A stretch of DNA of 64,000 nucleotides from Mycobacterium sp. OAS707 (GCF_014873705.1 NZ_JADBDS010000004.1:310001-374000); one strand, 5' to 3'. Positions 32,473 to 41,007 are shown, counted from the first letter of the stretch. Notes: generated from the sequence alone by a model not told the origin. Translations and numbers: made by a program.

Positions 32473-32825
32473 ACGGGGGATCCTTGCATCACTACCACCA
32501 CCGCGCGTTCTACATCGGCACCACTGCGTTCGTCCTCGTCGCCGTCGGACTGTTGGCACTGAATTTTCCGGTCTTCCTGGACGCGTTCGACCAATACGGA
32601 TTTCAGATCAAGTGCGGAACGGGATATGTCACAGACCTGAGCCAGGCGGCATCAGCCGTCGGCCACGACAACTACGTCGATCAATGCGAGAGTGCGCTGT
32701 TGACCCGCAGGCTGTGGACCATCCCGCTGGTGGTGGTCGGGTCGATCGTCACCGTCGGTGTGGTTGCCGTGGCGGCCACTGTTTGGGGTCGCGAATCGGC
32801 GTTCGGCAAAGACCCGGTTTCCTGA
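32469..32825 (+). CDS. Small membrane protein of unknown function
   Basis: About 118 residues if TTG 32469, overlapping the previous stop, is used; TTG 32484 just after GGGGGA is an alternative. Two helices (FYIGTTAFVLVAVGLLAL and TIPLVVVGSIVTVGVVAVAATVW) flank an outer loop of ~55 residues containing two cysteines (FQIKCGTGY and YVDQCES) that could form a disulphide. I recognise no family. The codon pattern and membrane topology support it as a real gene, probably acting with its coupled partner. Confidence 0.6.
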   Translation: MNGGSLHHYHHRAFYIGTTAFVLVAVGLLALNFPVFLDAFDQYGFQIKCGTGYVTDLSQAASAVGHDNYVDQCESALLTRRLWTIPLVVVGSIVTVGVVAVAATVWGRESAFGKDPVS

Positions 32826-32827
32826 CG

Positions 32828-32833
32828 TAGCAT
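32828..32833 (+). promoter_or_regulatory. -10 box before the APC permease gene
   Basis: TAGCAT (TANNNT) ends 8 nt before GTG 32842 and overlaps the end of the preceding gene region; near-leaderless transcription is likely. Confidence 0.4.
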
Positions 32834-32841
32834 TCGCAGGC

Positions 32842-34086
32842 GTGAGCACGCCGCACGGCCCTGCGCTGCAGCGGCGACTCGGCACCTTCGACGCCGTCGT
32901 GATCGGCCTTGGCTCGATGGTCGGCGCAGGCATCTTTGTCGCACTCGGCCCCGCCGCGGCCGCCGCAGGCTCGGGCCTTCTCATCGGGTTGGCCGTCGCT
33001 GCCGTCGTCGCCTATTGCAACGCGACGTCGTCGGCGCGACTGGCCGCGCTGTATCCGCAGTCCGGCGGAACGTACGTCTACGGCCGCGAACGTCTCGGCG
33101 GATTCTGGGGCTACACCGCCGGATGGAGCTTCATCGTCGGCAAGACTGCGTCGTGTGCGGCGATGGCATTGACCGTCGGGTTCTACGTCTGGCCAGCACA
33201 GGCGCACGCGGTTGCGGTGGCCGCGGTGGTGGCGCTGACAGTGGTGAACTATCGCGGCATCCAGAAGTCGGCGCTGCTGACCCGGGTGATCGTCGCGCTG
33301 GTGCTGGCCGTCCTTGCCGCCGTCGTCGTCGCCATTTTCGGGTTCGGCGACGTGGACGGATCACGGTTGGCGCTTGGCGACGACGCCGGCGTCCGCGGCG
33401 TGTTGCAGGCCGCGGGTCTGTTGTTTTTCGCGTTCGCCGGATACGCCAGGATCGCGACGCTCGGTGAAGAGGTGCGCGACCCGGCCCGCACCATTCCGCG
33501 GGCCATTCCTATTGCGCTCGGCATCGCGCTGGCGGTCTACGCGGTGGTGGCCGTCGCCGTGCTGAGCGAATTGGGCAGCGCCGCACTGGCTTCGGCGAGC
33601 GCTCCGCTGGCCGACGCGGTCCGCGCTGCTGGCCTGCCCTGGATGGAACCGGTGGTGCGGGTCGGTGCCGCGGTGGCGGCCGTCGGTTCGCTGCTGGCAC
33701 TGATCCTCGGCGTCTCCAGGACCACGTTGGCAATGGCACGCAACGGACATCTGCCGCGCGCGTTGGCCGTGGTCCATCCGCGGTTCAACAGCCCGCATCG
33801 CGCCGAGATCGTCGTCGGAGTCGTGGTCGCGGTGGCCGCGGCGACGGTGGACCTCCGAGGGGCGATCGGCTTCTCGTCGTTCGCGGTGCTGCTGTATTAC
33901 GCGATCGCCAACGCGTCGGCATTCACGCTGGGACGCTGGGTGATTCCCGTGATCGGTTTGGCCGGTTGCCTGCTGCTGGCGTTCCTGCTGCCGGTCTCGT
34001 CGGTACTTGTGGGTGCGGCGGTCGTGGCCGTCGGGGCCGCGGCCTACGTCGCCACCAGATCGGCTCCCGCTGCCAACGGCTCATAG
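32842..34086 (+). CDS. APC family amino acid/polyamine permease
   Basis: A 414-residue transporter with about 12 helices, starting at GTG 32842. The first helix region FDAVVIGLGSMVGAGIFVALG carries the unwound GSMVGAGI substrate-binding motif of the amino acid-polyamine-organocation family. Other landmarks are LYPQSGGTYVYGRERLG, FFAFAGYARIATLGEEVRDPARTIPRAI in helix 6, and LGVSRTTLAMARNGHLP. It probably imports an amino acid with protons. A start within the upstream gene is less likely. Its 3' end overlaps the secreted hydrolase by 43 nt. Confidence 0.88.
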   Translation: MSTPHGPALQRRLGTFDAVVIGLGSMVGAGIFVALGPAAAAAGSGLLIGLAVAAVVAYCNATSSARLAALYPQSGGTYVYGRERLGGFWGYTAGWSFIVGKTASCAAMALTVGFYVWPAQAHAVAVAAVVALTVVNYRGIQKSALLTRVIVALVLAVLAAVVVAIFGFGDVDGSRLALGDDAGVRGVLQAAGLLFFAFAGYARIATLGEEVRDPARTIPRAIPIALGIALAVYAVVAVAVLSELGSAALASASAPLADAVRAAGLPWMEPVVRVGAAVAAVGSLLALILGVSRTTLAMARNGHLPRALAVVHPRFNSPHRAEIVVGVVVAVAAATVDLRGAIGFSSFAVLLYYAIANASAFTLGRWVIPVIGLAGCLLLAFLLPVSSVLVGAAVVAVGAAAYVATRSAPAANGS

Positions 34087-35576
34087 ACGAAGAACTTCGT
34101 CATGAAATCGAGCACCACGAACACCACACCGTCGAATGGAGTGCCCTGGACCCGCTGAGTCGATGCGAAGGGAAGCACGACCGCAGTCGCCGTCCCCGCC
34201 GTGGTGTCGATCTGAATGCTCTGTTGCGGCGCACCGTAGATGCCGTCATGGGTGCCCGCGAACATGTCGTTGACCCATCCAACGGCGAGCGTCTTGACCG
34301 CCTCGACGTTCTGTGGTTGTGAGAAGCCCGCGATGAGATACTGGCTGAGTTGCATGATGGGGTTTCCGCCTTGGAGCGCGTCGATGTGGCGGCCGCCAAC
34401 AAGCATGACACCGGTGAATTGGCCGGGGCGGGCAGCCTGCAACTCGTCGCCCACTTTGCCGTACATGTTCCATACATAGCGCTCGGACGAGATGTCGTAT
34501 ACCGGACGGTAATTCACGCCAGTGAGCTTCTGCAGAGCAGAAGGGACGCTGTTGTTGACGTCGACCGAGTCGAGCAGGAGCACGCCCGCCAGGTCGTCGA
34601 TCGCGCCGTTGTCGATCATGTCGGCCGCAGCGCCCATCACGAGGCTGCCGCCTAGCGAGTGTCCGGCGAGCGCAAAATGCGTTGGCAATTCCACCTCGTG
34701 TCCTGCTGCTGCACTTGCGCTTTCAGTGAGCTCGGCACGTTCTCCGACGAACAGGTCGGCTACCGCCTGTTGCATGGGTGCTCCGCCCAGCCACGCGCCG
34801 TCGATGTCGAAGAAGTTCGATGTCAACGACGGAGCGACGACGATGCTGTTGGTCTGCTCGGCCAGGGTCGCCGCGGTGTAGCTGTACATCGGTCCTGATG
34901 CGCCCAGCCCATGTTGGAAGTAAATGAGCCGGGTCGGCGTCTCACCGTCATCGGGGAAGTACCAGTCCGCCTGCACGGTGCGTCCACCCGCGACAGGAAT
35001 CCTCAGCGTCGACGTGCGCACCGTGACCGTGCTGCCCGCAGGCAGGACCGGGGCGCCGTCAAACGTGTGGATCAGGCCCATGACGACGTTCATGGCGATG
35101 GATCCGACGAAGTTGAGCAGCGTCGGCTTGCGCGGGGCGGCGGCCTGCTCGGTGACCGCGAGGGTGGTCGACTCCGAGACTTCGGTCGGCCTCACCGCCT
35201 CAACAGCTGCCGGAGCTTTCGCGGTTCGGGCGCCGGATTTAATTGCCGTGGTGGCGGTTTCGTGCGGCGCAGCCGCCGGCTTGACTGTCTTCGCGGCAGG
35301 CTCGGCGTCGGACGCGTCCGCCTTTTCGGTATGCGGCTTGTTGCTTTTGGCGGTGGGATTTCTGGTCTTGCGCTTCTTCGGCTGCTCCGCCGGCTTCACC
35401 GGTTTCTCGGATTCAGTCCGGGAAGTCGACTCCTGCGTCGACTCGGATGTCTTGGTGCCGTCACCGGCGTCTGATCCCGTGTCTGCTGCTGCGCTCGCTG
35501 CACCGGCGAGCAATCCCGCCGCGATCGCCATCAGGACTACCGCAATACCCAACAGCGCCATCAACCGATTGACCAC
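34044..35576 (-). CDS. Secreted alpha/beta hydrolase with long charged linker
   Basis: About 510 residues from GTG 35576. That start is supported by the -10 box TAGCGT (35589-35584) exactly 7 nt upstream; an ATG at 35624 would put the AT-rich promoter inside the gene. The signal peptide is LMALLGIAVVLMAIAAGLLAGAASAAA. About 110 residues of a Lys/Glu/Thr/Pro/Ala-rich linker follow. The hydrolase domain has FQHGLGASGPMYSY and the nucleophile elbow ALAGHSLGGSLVMGAAADM, and a triad Asp/His is likely in VLLLDSVD and ML VGGRHID-like positions. It probably acts as an exported lipase or esterase. Confidence 0.83.
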   Translation of the reverse strand: MVNRLMALLGIAVVLMAIAAGLLAGAASAAADTGSDAGDGTKTSESTQESTSRTESEKPVKPAEQPKKRKTRNPTAKSNKPHTEKADASDAEPAAKTVKPAAAPHETATTAIKSGARTAKAPAAVEAVRPTEVSESTTLAVTEQAAAPRKPTLLNFVGSIAMNVVMGLIHTFDGAPVLPAGSTVTVRTSTLRIPVAGGRTVQADWYFPDDGETPTRLIYFQHGLGASGPMYSYTAATLAEQTNSIVVAPSLTSNFFDIDGAWLGGAPMQQAVADLFVGERAELTESASAAAGHEVELPTHFALAGHSLGGSLVMGAAADMIDNGAIDDLAGVLLLDSVDVNNSVPSALQKLTGVNYRPVYDISSERYVWNMYGKVGDELQAARPGQFTGVMLVGGRHIDALQGGNPIMQLSQYLIAGFSQPQNVEAVKTLAVGWVNDMFAGTHDGIYGAPQQSIQIDTTAGTATAVVLPFASTQRVQGTPFDGVVFVVLDFMTKFFVYEPLAAGADLVAT

Positions 35577-35583
35577 GGCGAGG

Positions 35584-35646
35584 ACGCTAACGCGATAAAT
35601 TAAACAAATCAAGGGAAATGTCATTTATTGCTGCGGCAGGTACCGT
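35584..35646. promoter_or_regulatory. Divergent leaderless promoters of hydrolase and TetR genes, with AT-rich palindrome
   Basis: On the minus strand TAGCGT (35589-35584) serves the hydrolase GTG 35576. On the plus strand TACCGT (35641-35646) serves the TetR GTG 35653. Between them lie an AT-rich stretch (35594-35610) and the 11-bp palindrome AAATGTCATTT (35616-35626), a plausible TetR operator. Confidence 0.45.
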
Positions 35647-35652
35647 CTGCAT

Positions 35653-36303
35653 GTGCCAGCAACGCCGGAACGCCGTGGTCGCGGCCGTCCACTCGGCGGC
35701 GGCATCCCGGCCGAACAATCGCAGGACGCCTTCCTCGATGCGGCGGAGCGGCTGTTCGCGACCGTCGGCTATCGGACGTCGACGATGGAGGCGATCGCGC
35801 GCGAGGCCGGGTACTCCCGCGGAAGCATCTACCGCCAGTTTCCGACCCGAGACGCCCTGGTGGATGCATTGGTGCAGCGAACGACACAGCGGCATATGGC
35901 TGGCATCCTCGACCGGCTGCCCCCCGACGCCGGTCCGCTCGACATGTTGATCGAGAGCATGGTGATCGTCGCGACCGAATTGATTCACGACCCGCTGCTT
36001 CGAACCATCTCCGACGAGAGTGAAAAGGGCACCGTCGGCAGGATGCTCGCGAACAATGCCGCTCTTGTGCAGATGGTGAAGCCCGTGATGGCCGAGCTGC
36101 TGTCGTCTGCCCGCAATCCGTTCCGACCGGGTCTTCGCCCAAAAGACTTGGCTCAGTTCTTCATTTCGACGTCAATCAGCATGCTGCTCGGCGTCATACC
36201 GGGCACCGAAGATCCAGAGACCGTTCGTCGCTACATCGAAGTCTTCGTGCTGCCGGCGATCGTTGCGTGTCCGCCCAAGCCACGTCCCGTGTTCGGCGAC
36301 TAA
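35653..36303 (+). CDS. TetR/AcrR family transcriptional regulator
   Basis: A 216-residue regulator from GTG 35653. The N-terminal HTH reads FLDAAERLFATVGYRTSTMEAIAREAGYS then SIYRQFPTRDALVDAL (residues ~28-75). A C-terminal helical domain follows (MLIESMVIVATELIHDPLL, FFISTSISMLLGVIPG) for an unknown ligand. It is divergent from the secreted hydrolase, with overlapping promoters and a small palindrome between them, so it most likely controls that gene and itself. The stop overlaps the SnoaL-like gene by 4 nt. Confidence 0.86.
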   Translation: MPATPERRGRGRPLGGGIPAEQSQDAFLDAAERLFATVGYRTSTMEAIAREAGYSRGSIYRQFPTRDALVDALVQRTTQRHMAGILDRLPPDAGPLDMLIESMVIVATELIHDPLLRTISDESEKGTVGRMLANNAALVQMVKPVMAELLSSARNPFRPGLRPKDLAQFFISTSISMLLGVIPGTEDPETVRRYIEVFVLPAIVACPPKPRPVFGD

Positions 36304-36725
36304 TGCAAAGGCGGGATGACGTTCAGCTGCTGCAGCAACGCGAGCACGTCTTTGTCAGACCACTTCTCGACTAGTCGGCCGTTCGCAATGCGGTGAATCA
36401 CTGTGGCCGTCATACACATTTCGTTACCCGTCGCCGGGATGCCGGCCAGGTCGCCGCTGTGTGTTCCACGCGCCGTCAGCCTGGTCACCACCTTGTCACC
36501 CTCGGCGATCTGATCCTCGACCTCATGGGTGCCCGGCGTGGCGTCCCAGAACATCCGGAACGCCTGTTTGAGCCCTTCACGCCCCGGAGCGTCGCAGCCG
36601 GGAAACGGCGGCGGTGAATGGTCCAGATAATCCTCGGCCACCAACTCGTCCAGCGCGTCGATGTTGCCGGCATCTATCTCCCGGTAGAAACGCCGGACCA
36701 GATCCTTGTTGTCCTCGATCGACAT
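36300..36725 (-). CDS. SnoaL-like / ester cyclase family protein
   Basis: A 141-residue NTF2-fold protein. ATG 36725 is preceded by GGGGAGGTGACC, a good ribosome site. Typical landmarks are LVRRFYREIDAGNIDALDELV near residue 10, AEDYLDHSPPPFPG, FRMFWDATPGTHEVEDQIAEGDKVV and the GTHSGDLAGIPATG block. SnoaL-like proteins include aldol cyclases and hydrolases as well as many of unknown role, so no reaction is assigned. The 36726-36803 spacer before the permease holds a 12-bp palindrome CGCCGATCGGCG and no clear promoter. Confidence 0.82.
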   Translation of the reverse strand: MSIEDNKDLVRRFYREIDAGNIDALDELVAEDYLDHSPPPFPGCDAPGREGLKQAFRMFWDATPGTHEVEDQIAEGDKVVTRLTARGTHSGDLAGIPATGNEMCMTATVIHRIANGRLVEKWSDKDVLALLQQLNVIPPLH

Positions 36726-36803
36726 GGTCACCTCCCCCGAGATATGCCGACGATACGCCGATCGGCGTGCGGCGCGGCGGCACATCGTGTGTAGTCAGAC
36801 ATC

Positions 36804-38096
36804 GTGATCCCGCTGAGTTGGAAACACGTCGAGGCACAAGCCGACCCGGACTTCGTCGTCGCACCCGATGAGCGGCTGAGCTGGGCCCGCACCATCGGCC
36901 TCGGTGCCCAGCACGTGGTGGCGATGTTCGGCGCCACGTTCCTGGTTCCGGTGCTGACAGGCTTCCCGCCCGCCACCACTCTGCTGTTCTCCGGCGTCGG
37001 CACGGTGTTGTTCCTGGTGATCACGGGCAACCGCCTGCCGAGTTATCTGGGTTCGAGCTTCTCGGTGATTGCGCCGGTGACGGCTGCCGTCGCCTCACAT
37101 GGCACCGGCAGCGCGCTCGGCGGCCTCGTCGCCGTCGGTGTCGTGCTGATGATCATCGGTGGGGTCGTGCATCTGGCAGGCACTCACTGGATCGACCTCA
37201 CGCTGCCGCCGGTGGTGACGGGCGCGATCGTCGCACTGATCGGTTTCAATCTGGCGCCCGCGGCGAAGACGAACTTCGAGAAGGGTCCGGTCGTCGGGCT
37301 CGTCACGCTGGTGCTGCTCGTCGCGACGCTGGCGTTCTTTCGCGGCATCATCGGCAGGCTGGCGATCTTCCTGGCCGTCGTCGCGGGTTACGTGCTGGCG
37401 CTGATCCTCGGTGAGGTCGACACGTCGGCGATCAAGGCGGCGTCATGGGTGGGCTTGCCCGAATTCCACACGCCCACATTCACGGTCGCCGTGCTGCCGA
37501 TGTTCCTGCCCGCGGTGATCGCTCTGGTGGCCGAGAACATCGGTCACGTGAAATCGGTAGGGCAGATGACGAATACCGACGTCGATCCGGTCATGGGCCG
37601 CGCGCTCGCCGCCGACGGGTTGGCGACGACGTTGGCGGGTTTCGGCGGCGGGTCGGCGACCACCACGTATGCCGAGAACATCGGGGTGATGGCGGCGACG
37701 CGGGTGTACTCGACGGCGGCATATTGGGTTGCGGCCGCGGTGGCGATCGCATTGTCCTTGTGCCCCAAGGTCGGTGCGGCTATCTCGGCGATTCCGCCCG
37801 GCGTGCTCGGCGGGGCGACAGTCGTGCTGTACGGGTTGGTAGGCGTCCTCGGCGTGCGCATCTGGCTGACCAACGAGGTCGACTTCTCCAAGCCGCTGAA
37901 CCAGATGACCGCAGCAATACCGTTGATCATCGGGATCGCCGACTTCACTTGGCAGGCAGGCAATCTGACGTTCACCGGCATCGCACTGGGCTCGATCGCG
38001 GCGCTGCTCGTGTATCACGGCATGCGTCTGCTGGGCTTCAGGACGGGTCGAGCAACGCGGCCGGACCACGAGCCATCAGTTGACGCGCCACGATGA
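36804..38096 (+). CDS. Uracil/xanthine permease, NCS2 (NAT) family
   Basis: A 430-residue nucleobase:proton symporter with about 14 helices, starting at GTG 36804. Characteristic sequences are GLGAQHVVAMFGATFLVPVL in helix 1, LPSYLGSSFSVIAPV, LVAENIGHVKSVGQMT near residue 238 (substrate-binding helix 8) and LAGFGGGSATTTYAENIGVMA near residue 270, the NCS2 signature. The uracil-type sequence is favoured over xanthine, but the substrate is inferred. Its 3' end overlaps the convergent acyl-CoA dehydrogenase by 59 nt. Confidence 0.9.
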   Translation: MIPLSWKHVEAQADPDFVVAPDERLSWARTIGLGAQHVVAMFGATFLVPVLTGFPPATTLLFSGVGTVLFLVITGNRLPSYLGSSFSVIAPVTAAVASHGTGSALGGLVAVGVVLMIIGGVVHLAGTHWIDLTLPPVVTGAIVALIGFNLAPAAKTNFEKGPVVGLVTLVLLVATLAFFRGIIGRLAIFLAVVAGYVLALILGEVDTSAIKAASWVGLPEFHTPTFTVAVLPMFLPAVIALVAENIGHVKSVGQMTNTDVDPVMGRALAADGLATTLAGFGGGSATTTYAENIGVMAATRVYSTAAYWVAAAVAIALSLCPKVGAAISAIPPGVLGGATVVLYGLVGVLGVRIWLTNEVDFSKPLNQMTAAIPLIIGIADFTWQAGNLTFTGIALGSIAALLVYHGMRLLGFRTGRATRPDHEPSVDAPR

Positions 38097-39201
38097 TTCG
38101 CTGGATCTCGCTGGCGCCCTCCCATATCCGCTCCACCCGCAGCTCACGAAACATGCGCTCGGCGACGTTCTCGCGCATGTAGCCGCGGCCGCCGAATATC
38201 TGCACCGCCCGGTCTGCCACCCGCCCGGCCATCTCCGAGCAGTACAGCTTCGCCATCGACGCCTGGCCATGTAGCGTCTTGCGGTCATAGCCCGCGTCGA
38301 TCGACCTGGCCACTTCGTAGAGCATGGTTCTGGCGGCGAACAGTTCGGTTGCGCAGTCAGCCAGCATGCCGGCCACCAACTGGTGCTCGCCCAGCGGTCG
38401 GCCGTCGACGACGCGAGTCTGCGCGAACGCGGTGGCCTCGTCGACCAAACGCTGCGCAGCCCCAACGCATCTCGCGGCCACCATCATTCGCTCGAACCGA
38501 AACCAATCCTGTGTGAATGTCATCGGCCCGCCCTCGGTGCCGACCAGATTGACGGCAGGTACACGAACGTCAGTGAACGCCACGATCGGATGCTCGTCCG
38601 CGATGTGGTGCGAATACTGCGGTGTCCGAACCACTTCCACACCCGGCCACGGCAGGTCGACCACCAACAGCACGTGGTCGCCAGTCTCAACAACGGCTTC
38701 CACGAAGACATAGTCGGCCAGGTTGAACGATGTGACATGCCACTTGACACCGTTGATCACGTACTCGTCACCGTCGCGCCGCGCGGTGGTTTGCAGCGCG
38801 GACACGTCGGACCCGGCGAATTCCTCGGTGATCGCATACGCCTCGTGCTTGTCTCCCCGCACCGACGGAAGCAGCCACCGCTGTCGCTGGTAGTCGGTCG
38901 CGACGTCGACCCACCACTGCGGCGGGGTGGCCATCACCCAACCCAGCCCATTGGTCACGCGTCCGCACTGCTCCTGCACCAACACCTGCTGCAACGCGGA
39001 ACAACCCGGTCCGCCCACCGAGACAGGCATATTCGTTGCGTACAGGCCCAATTCGATTGCCCGGGCGCGATGCTCGGCCGTCACTTCTTTGGACAGGATG
39101 CCACCCGCGAGCTCGGCCTCCACCTCATGCGGCATCAGCGTCTCGACGAACGCACGCGCCGTGTCCCTGATCCGCAGGTCGTCCTCGGTCAGCCCGTACA
39201 T
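38038..39201 (-). CDS. Acyl-CoA dehydrogenase family protein (first)
   Basis: A 387-residue FAD enzyme. ATG 39201 is preceded by GGAGG at proper distance, whereas GTG 39213 has no room for a ribosome site. The FAD/acyl-binding region has YAITEEFAGSDVSAL near residue 130 and KWHVTSFNLADYVFVEA. QIFGGRGYMRENVAERMFRE and the catalytic-glutamate segment VERIWEGASEIQRIIVA are near residues 335-370. The acyl-CoA substrate is unknown. The gene faces the DAO-type oxidoreductase across the palindrome at 39220-39235, which overlaps its -10 box TAGACT (39237-39232). Confidence 0.9.
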   Translation of the reverse strand: MYGLTEDDLRIRDTARAFVETLMPHEVEAELAGGILSKEVTAEHRARAIELGLYATNMPVSVGGPGCSALQQVLVQEQCGRVTNGLGWVMATPPQWWVDVATDYQRQRWLLPSVRGDKHEAYAITEEFAGSDVSALQTTARRDGDEYVINGVKWHVTSFNLADYVFVEAVVETGDHVLLVVDLPWPGVEVVRTPQYSHHIADEHPIVAFTDVRVPAVNLVGTEGGPMTFTQDWFRFERMMVAARCVGAAQRLVDEATAFAQTRVVDGRPLGEHQLVAGMLADCATELFAARTMLYEVARSIDAGYDRKTLHGQASMAKLYCSEMAGRVADRAVQIFGGRGYMRENVAERMFRELRVERIWEGASEIQRIIVARQLMARGPAALLDPS

Positions 39202-39219
39202 CCGCGCCTCCACCCTCTT

Positions 39220-39235
39220 GACTGAGCGTTCAGTC
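39220..39235. promoter_or_regulatory. Palindromic operator, site 1 of a shared regulon
   Basis: GACTGA-GCGT-TCAGTC is a perfect 6-bp-arm inverted repeat. It lies in the divergent promoter of the acyl-CoA dehydrogenase and DAO-type genes and overlaps the minus-strand -10 box TAGACT. Nearly identical sequences occur at 48360-48375 and 51639-51654. Confidence 0.7.
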
Positions 39236-39254
39236 TATGCCAGCGTTCGGTGGT

Positions 39255-40481
39255 ATGACCAGCTCCCACAGCGCCGATGTCGTGGTGGTGGGTGGCGGAA
39301 CGGTCGGTGCATGGACGGCCGTGCTACTCGCCGAAAGTGGCGTGCCGAATGTCGCGCTCATCGAGGCGCGGACCCTCGGTGACGGCGCCAGCAGCCGGGC
39401 CGCGGGCATGGTCCGCGCACAGGGCGGCACCGAGACCGCAATCAAGCTCGGCCTGTGGACCCAGAACTTCTACGCGGCCAGCGGCGAGCGTTTTCCGCTG
39501 GACTGCGGCTTTGTGGCACAGGGCTATCTGATGCCGTGCTTCACCGAAGCAGAGGTGCAGCAGGCCCACGAGCGGATCGCGCTGCAACGCACGCTCGGCC
39601 TGCAGGTCGAATGGTTGTCCAGTGCGGACATCGACACTAGACAGACAGGCTTGGAGCGGGGCGTGACGCTCGGCGCGTCCTACGCCCCTGGCGACGGCTA
39701 CATCGACGCACCGCGCAATGTGCTCGCGTACACGGCGGCGCTGACCACCTTCGGCGTCGACGTCCGCGAACGATGCTCCTTCACCGGTTTACGCACCGCC
39801 GGTGGCCGCGTCGTCGGCGTCGACACCTCCGACGGTCCGATCGACACCGAGCACGTGGTGCTGACGGGCGGCCCGCAGCTCGCCGAAGTCGGCCTGACGG
39901 CCGGTGGCAGGGTCCCCGCGGGCGGCACCCGGCACCAGGTGGTGGTCACCGCGCCGCTGCCGGTCGACGTGCACAAGCTGCCGATGGTGTTCGACGTGAC
40001 CTCCGGAATCTACTGGCGCCCAGGTGAATCCGGTGGCCTGCTGTGGGGCATGAGCAATCCCGACGAGCCGCCGGGTGTGGCCACCGACTTTGACACGGTG
40101 TACTACCGCAAGGCGCGAGACCGCATCGAGGAACTCCTCCCCGCGGTCCGTGGGCTCGGCCTACGACGGGCGTGGGCGGCGACCATCGACTACACGCCCG
40201 ACCATCTGCCGATCCTCGGCCCGCTGCTCACCGACGACGGTCCGGTCGACGGCACCGTGGTGGCCAGCCCCGCCGGCCACGGCATGATGTGGGGACCGGC
40301 CGTCGCGCAGGTCGCGGCCGACCTGACAACCGCGGGCCGCTGCGATTGGCTCGACCTGACCGACCTCGGCCTCGACCGGTTCGACGCCGACGGCAACAGT
40401 CGCGTTGCCCCCGAACCGATTTCGCTCCCGTTCCCGGAGAAGGCTCCAGGACCTGGCCAACGTGGCCCGTGGCGAGCTTGA
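39255..40481 (+). CDS. FAD-dependent oxidoreductase, DAO (amine/sarcosine oxidase-like) family
   Basis: About 408 residues from ATG 39255 (MTSSHSADVVVVGGG); ATG 39237 would abut the operator and is less likely. The FAD-binding motif VVVGGGTVGAWTAVLLAE is N-terminal, DGASSRAAGMVRAQGG follows near residue 45, and TPDHLPILGPL near residue 315 and VVASPAGHGMMWGPAVAQ near residue 335 are the C-terminal FAD contacts of this family. Members oxidise secondary or tertiary amines such as sarcosine, dimethylglycine or glycine. The exact substrate is unknown, but the regulatory site links it to the amine transport and transamination genes at 46-55 kb. Confidence 0.87.
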   Translation: MTSSHSADVVVVGGGTVGAWTAVLLAESGVPNVALIEARTLGDGASSRAAGMVRAQGGTETAIKLGLWTQNFYAASGERFPLDCGFVAQGYLMPCFTEAEVQQAHERIALQRTLGLQVEWLSSADIDTRQTGLERGVTLGASYAPGDGYIDAPRNVLAYTAALTTFGVDVRERCSFTGLRTAGGRVVGVDTSDGPIDTEHVVLTGGPQLAEVGLTAGGRVPAGGTRHQVVVTAPLPVDVHKLPMVFDVTSGIYWRPGESGGLLWGMSNPDEPPGVATDFDTVYYRKARDRIEELLPAVRGLGLRRAWAATIDYTPDHLPILGPLLTDDGPVDGTVVASPAGHGMMWGPAVAQVAADLTTAGRCDWLDLTDLGLDRFDADGNSRVAPEPISLPFPEKAPGPGQRGPWRA

Positions 40482-40586
40482 CAAGGTTTGATACGCTCGC
40501 GTCGGCTGTGAGGTGAATGACCTCGCGGCCTTTTTGGTGCCCTCGGCCAGAACTGGCCGGGGGCTTTCTTCGTGTCTGGAGGAAGC
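40482..40586 (+). other. Structured leader with two hairpins before the 112-aa gene
   Basis: This 105-nt stretch folds into two simple hairpins: GAGGT-GAATG-ACCTC at 40510-40524, soon followed by a T5 run, and CGGCCAG-AA-CTGGCCG at 40544-40559, followed by GGGGCTTTCTT. A GGAGGAAGC ribosome site then precedes ATG 40587. The first hairpin with its T-run could terminate the upstream transcript. The whole could instead be an attenuator for the small gene. No known riboswitch is recognised. Confidence 0.45.
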
Positions 40587-40925
40587 ATGACCGAACTCAT
40601 CTCAGGCGAAGGGCAGACGTGGGCGGTTCCAGCGATTGCCGATGCGCTGTCCGACATGTTCAAGAATGACCCCAACTGGTCGGTGTTTCAGGACGGCGGC
40701 CTCAAGCGGTTCAGCGACGAGCAAGACGACGACCGGGTGTGCCCTCAATGCGGCGAATTGTGGGATTTCCTCTGGACGTATATGTGGGTGAACCGCACGC
40801 TCAACCTGTGGGCCAACATCGACACGTGTTATTGCCCGAACATTCATCACTGGACCTTGGTGTGCGTTCCGCCCGTTGACATCGACCAATCAGGTCTCTC
40901 GGGAGTTGGTTGGGCCACAGCTTGA
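40587..40925 (+). CDS. Cys/Trp-rich protein of unknown function
   Basis: A 112-residue soluble protein. ATG 40587 lies 6 nt after GGAGGAAGC. The middle has VCPQCGELWDFLWTYMW near residue 53 and IDTCYCPNIHHWTLVCVPP near residue 82. The paired CxxC and CxC with neighbouring histidines could bind zinc. Trp residues are unusually frequent. No family is recognised. It is isolated between two hairpin-rich spacers and faces xylA. The structured leader suggests post-transcriptional control. Confidence 0.65.
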   Translation: MTELISGEGQTWAVPAIADALSDMFKNDPNWSVFQDGGLKRFSDEQDDDRVCPQCGELWDFLWTYMWVNRTLNLWANIDTCYCPNIHHWTLVCVPPVDIDQSGLSGVGWATA

Positions 40926-40947
40926 TCGACGGGCCGTCCCTCTCCGC

Positions 40948-41007
40948 GCGAGCAGACGCAAAAGTGCGCGCCGTCGCGGCGTGTCGCACCACTTTGCGTC
41001 TGCTCGC
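40948..41007. terminator. Long inverted repeat, bidirectional terminator
   Basis: GCGAGCAGACGCAAAAGT at 40948-40965 pairs with ACTTTGCGTCTGCTCGC at 40991-41007, a 17-bp stem with one bulged A around a 25-nt loop. It lies between the convergent 112-aa gene and xylA and can terminate both. From memory, similar GAGCAGACGCAAA palindromes are frequent between convergent mycobacterial genes, so it may belong to a dispersed repeat family. Confidence 0.7.

Noticed and set aside
29152..35650. The 12-mer AGGTACCGTCTG occurs at both 29152 and 35639, suggesting a shared operator
   Set aside because: In both places it contains the -10 box TACCGT at the leaderless distance from the start codon, so a promoter element explains it; only the 29143 copy is part of a palindrome.
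39237..39239. ATG 39237 as start of the DAO-type oxidoreductase
   Set aside because: It directly abuts the palindrome and would place the promoter inside the gene; ATG 39255 begins 18 nt later and matches the expected short N-terminus before the FAD motif.
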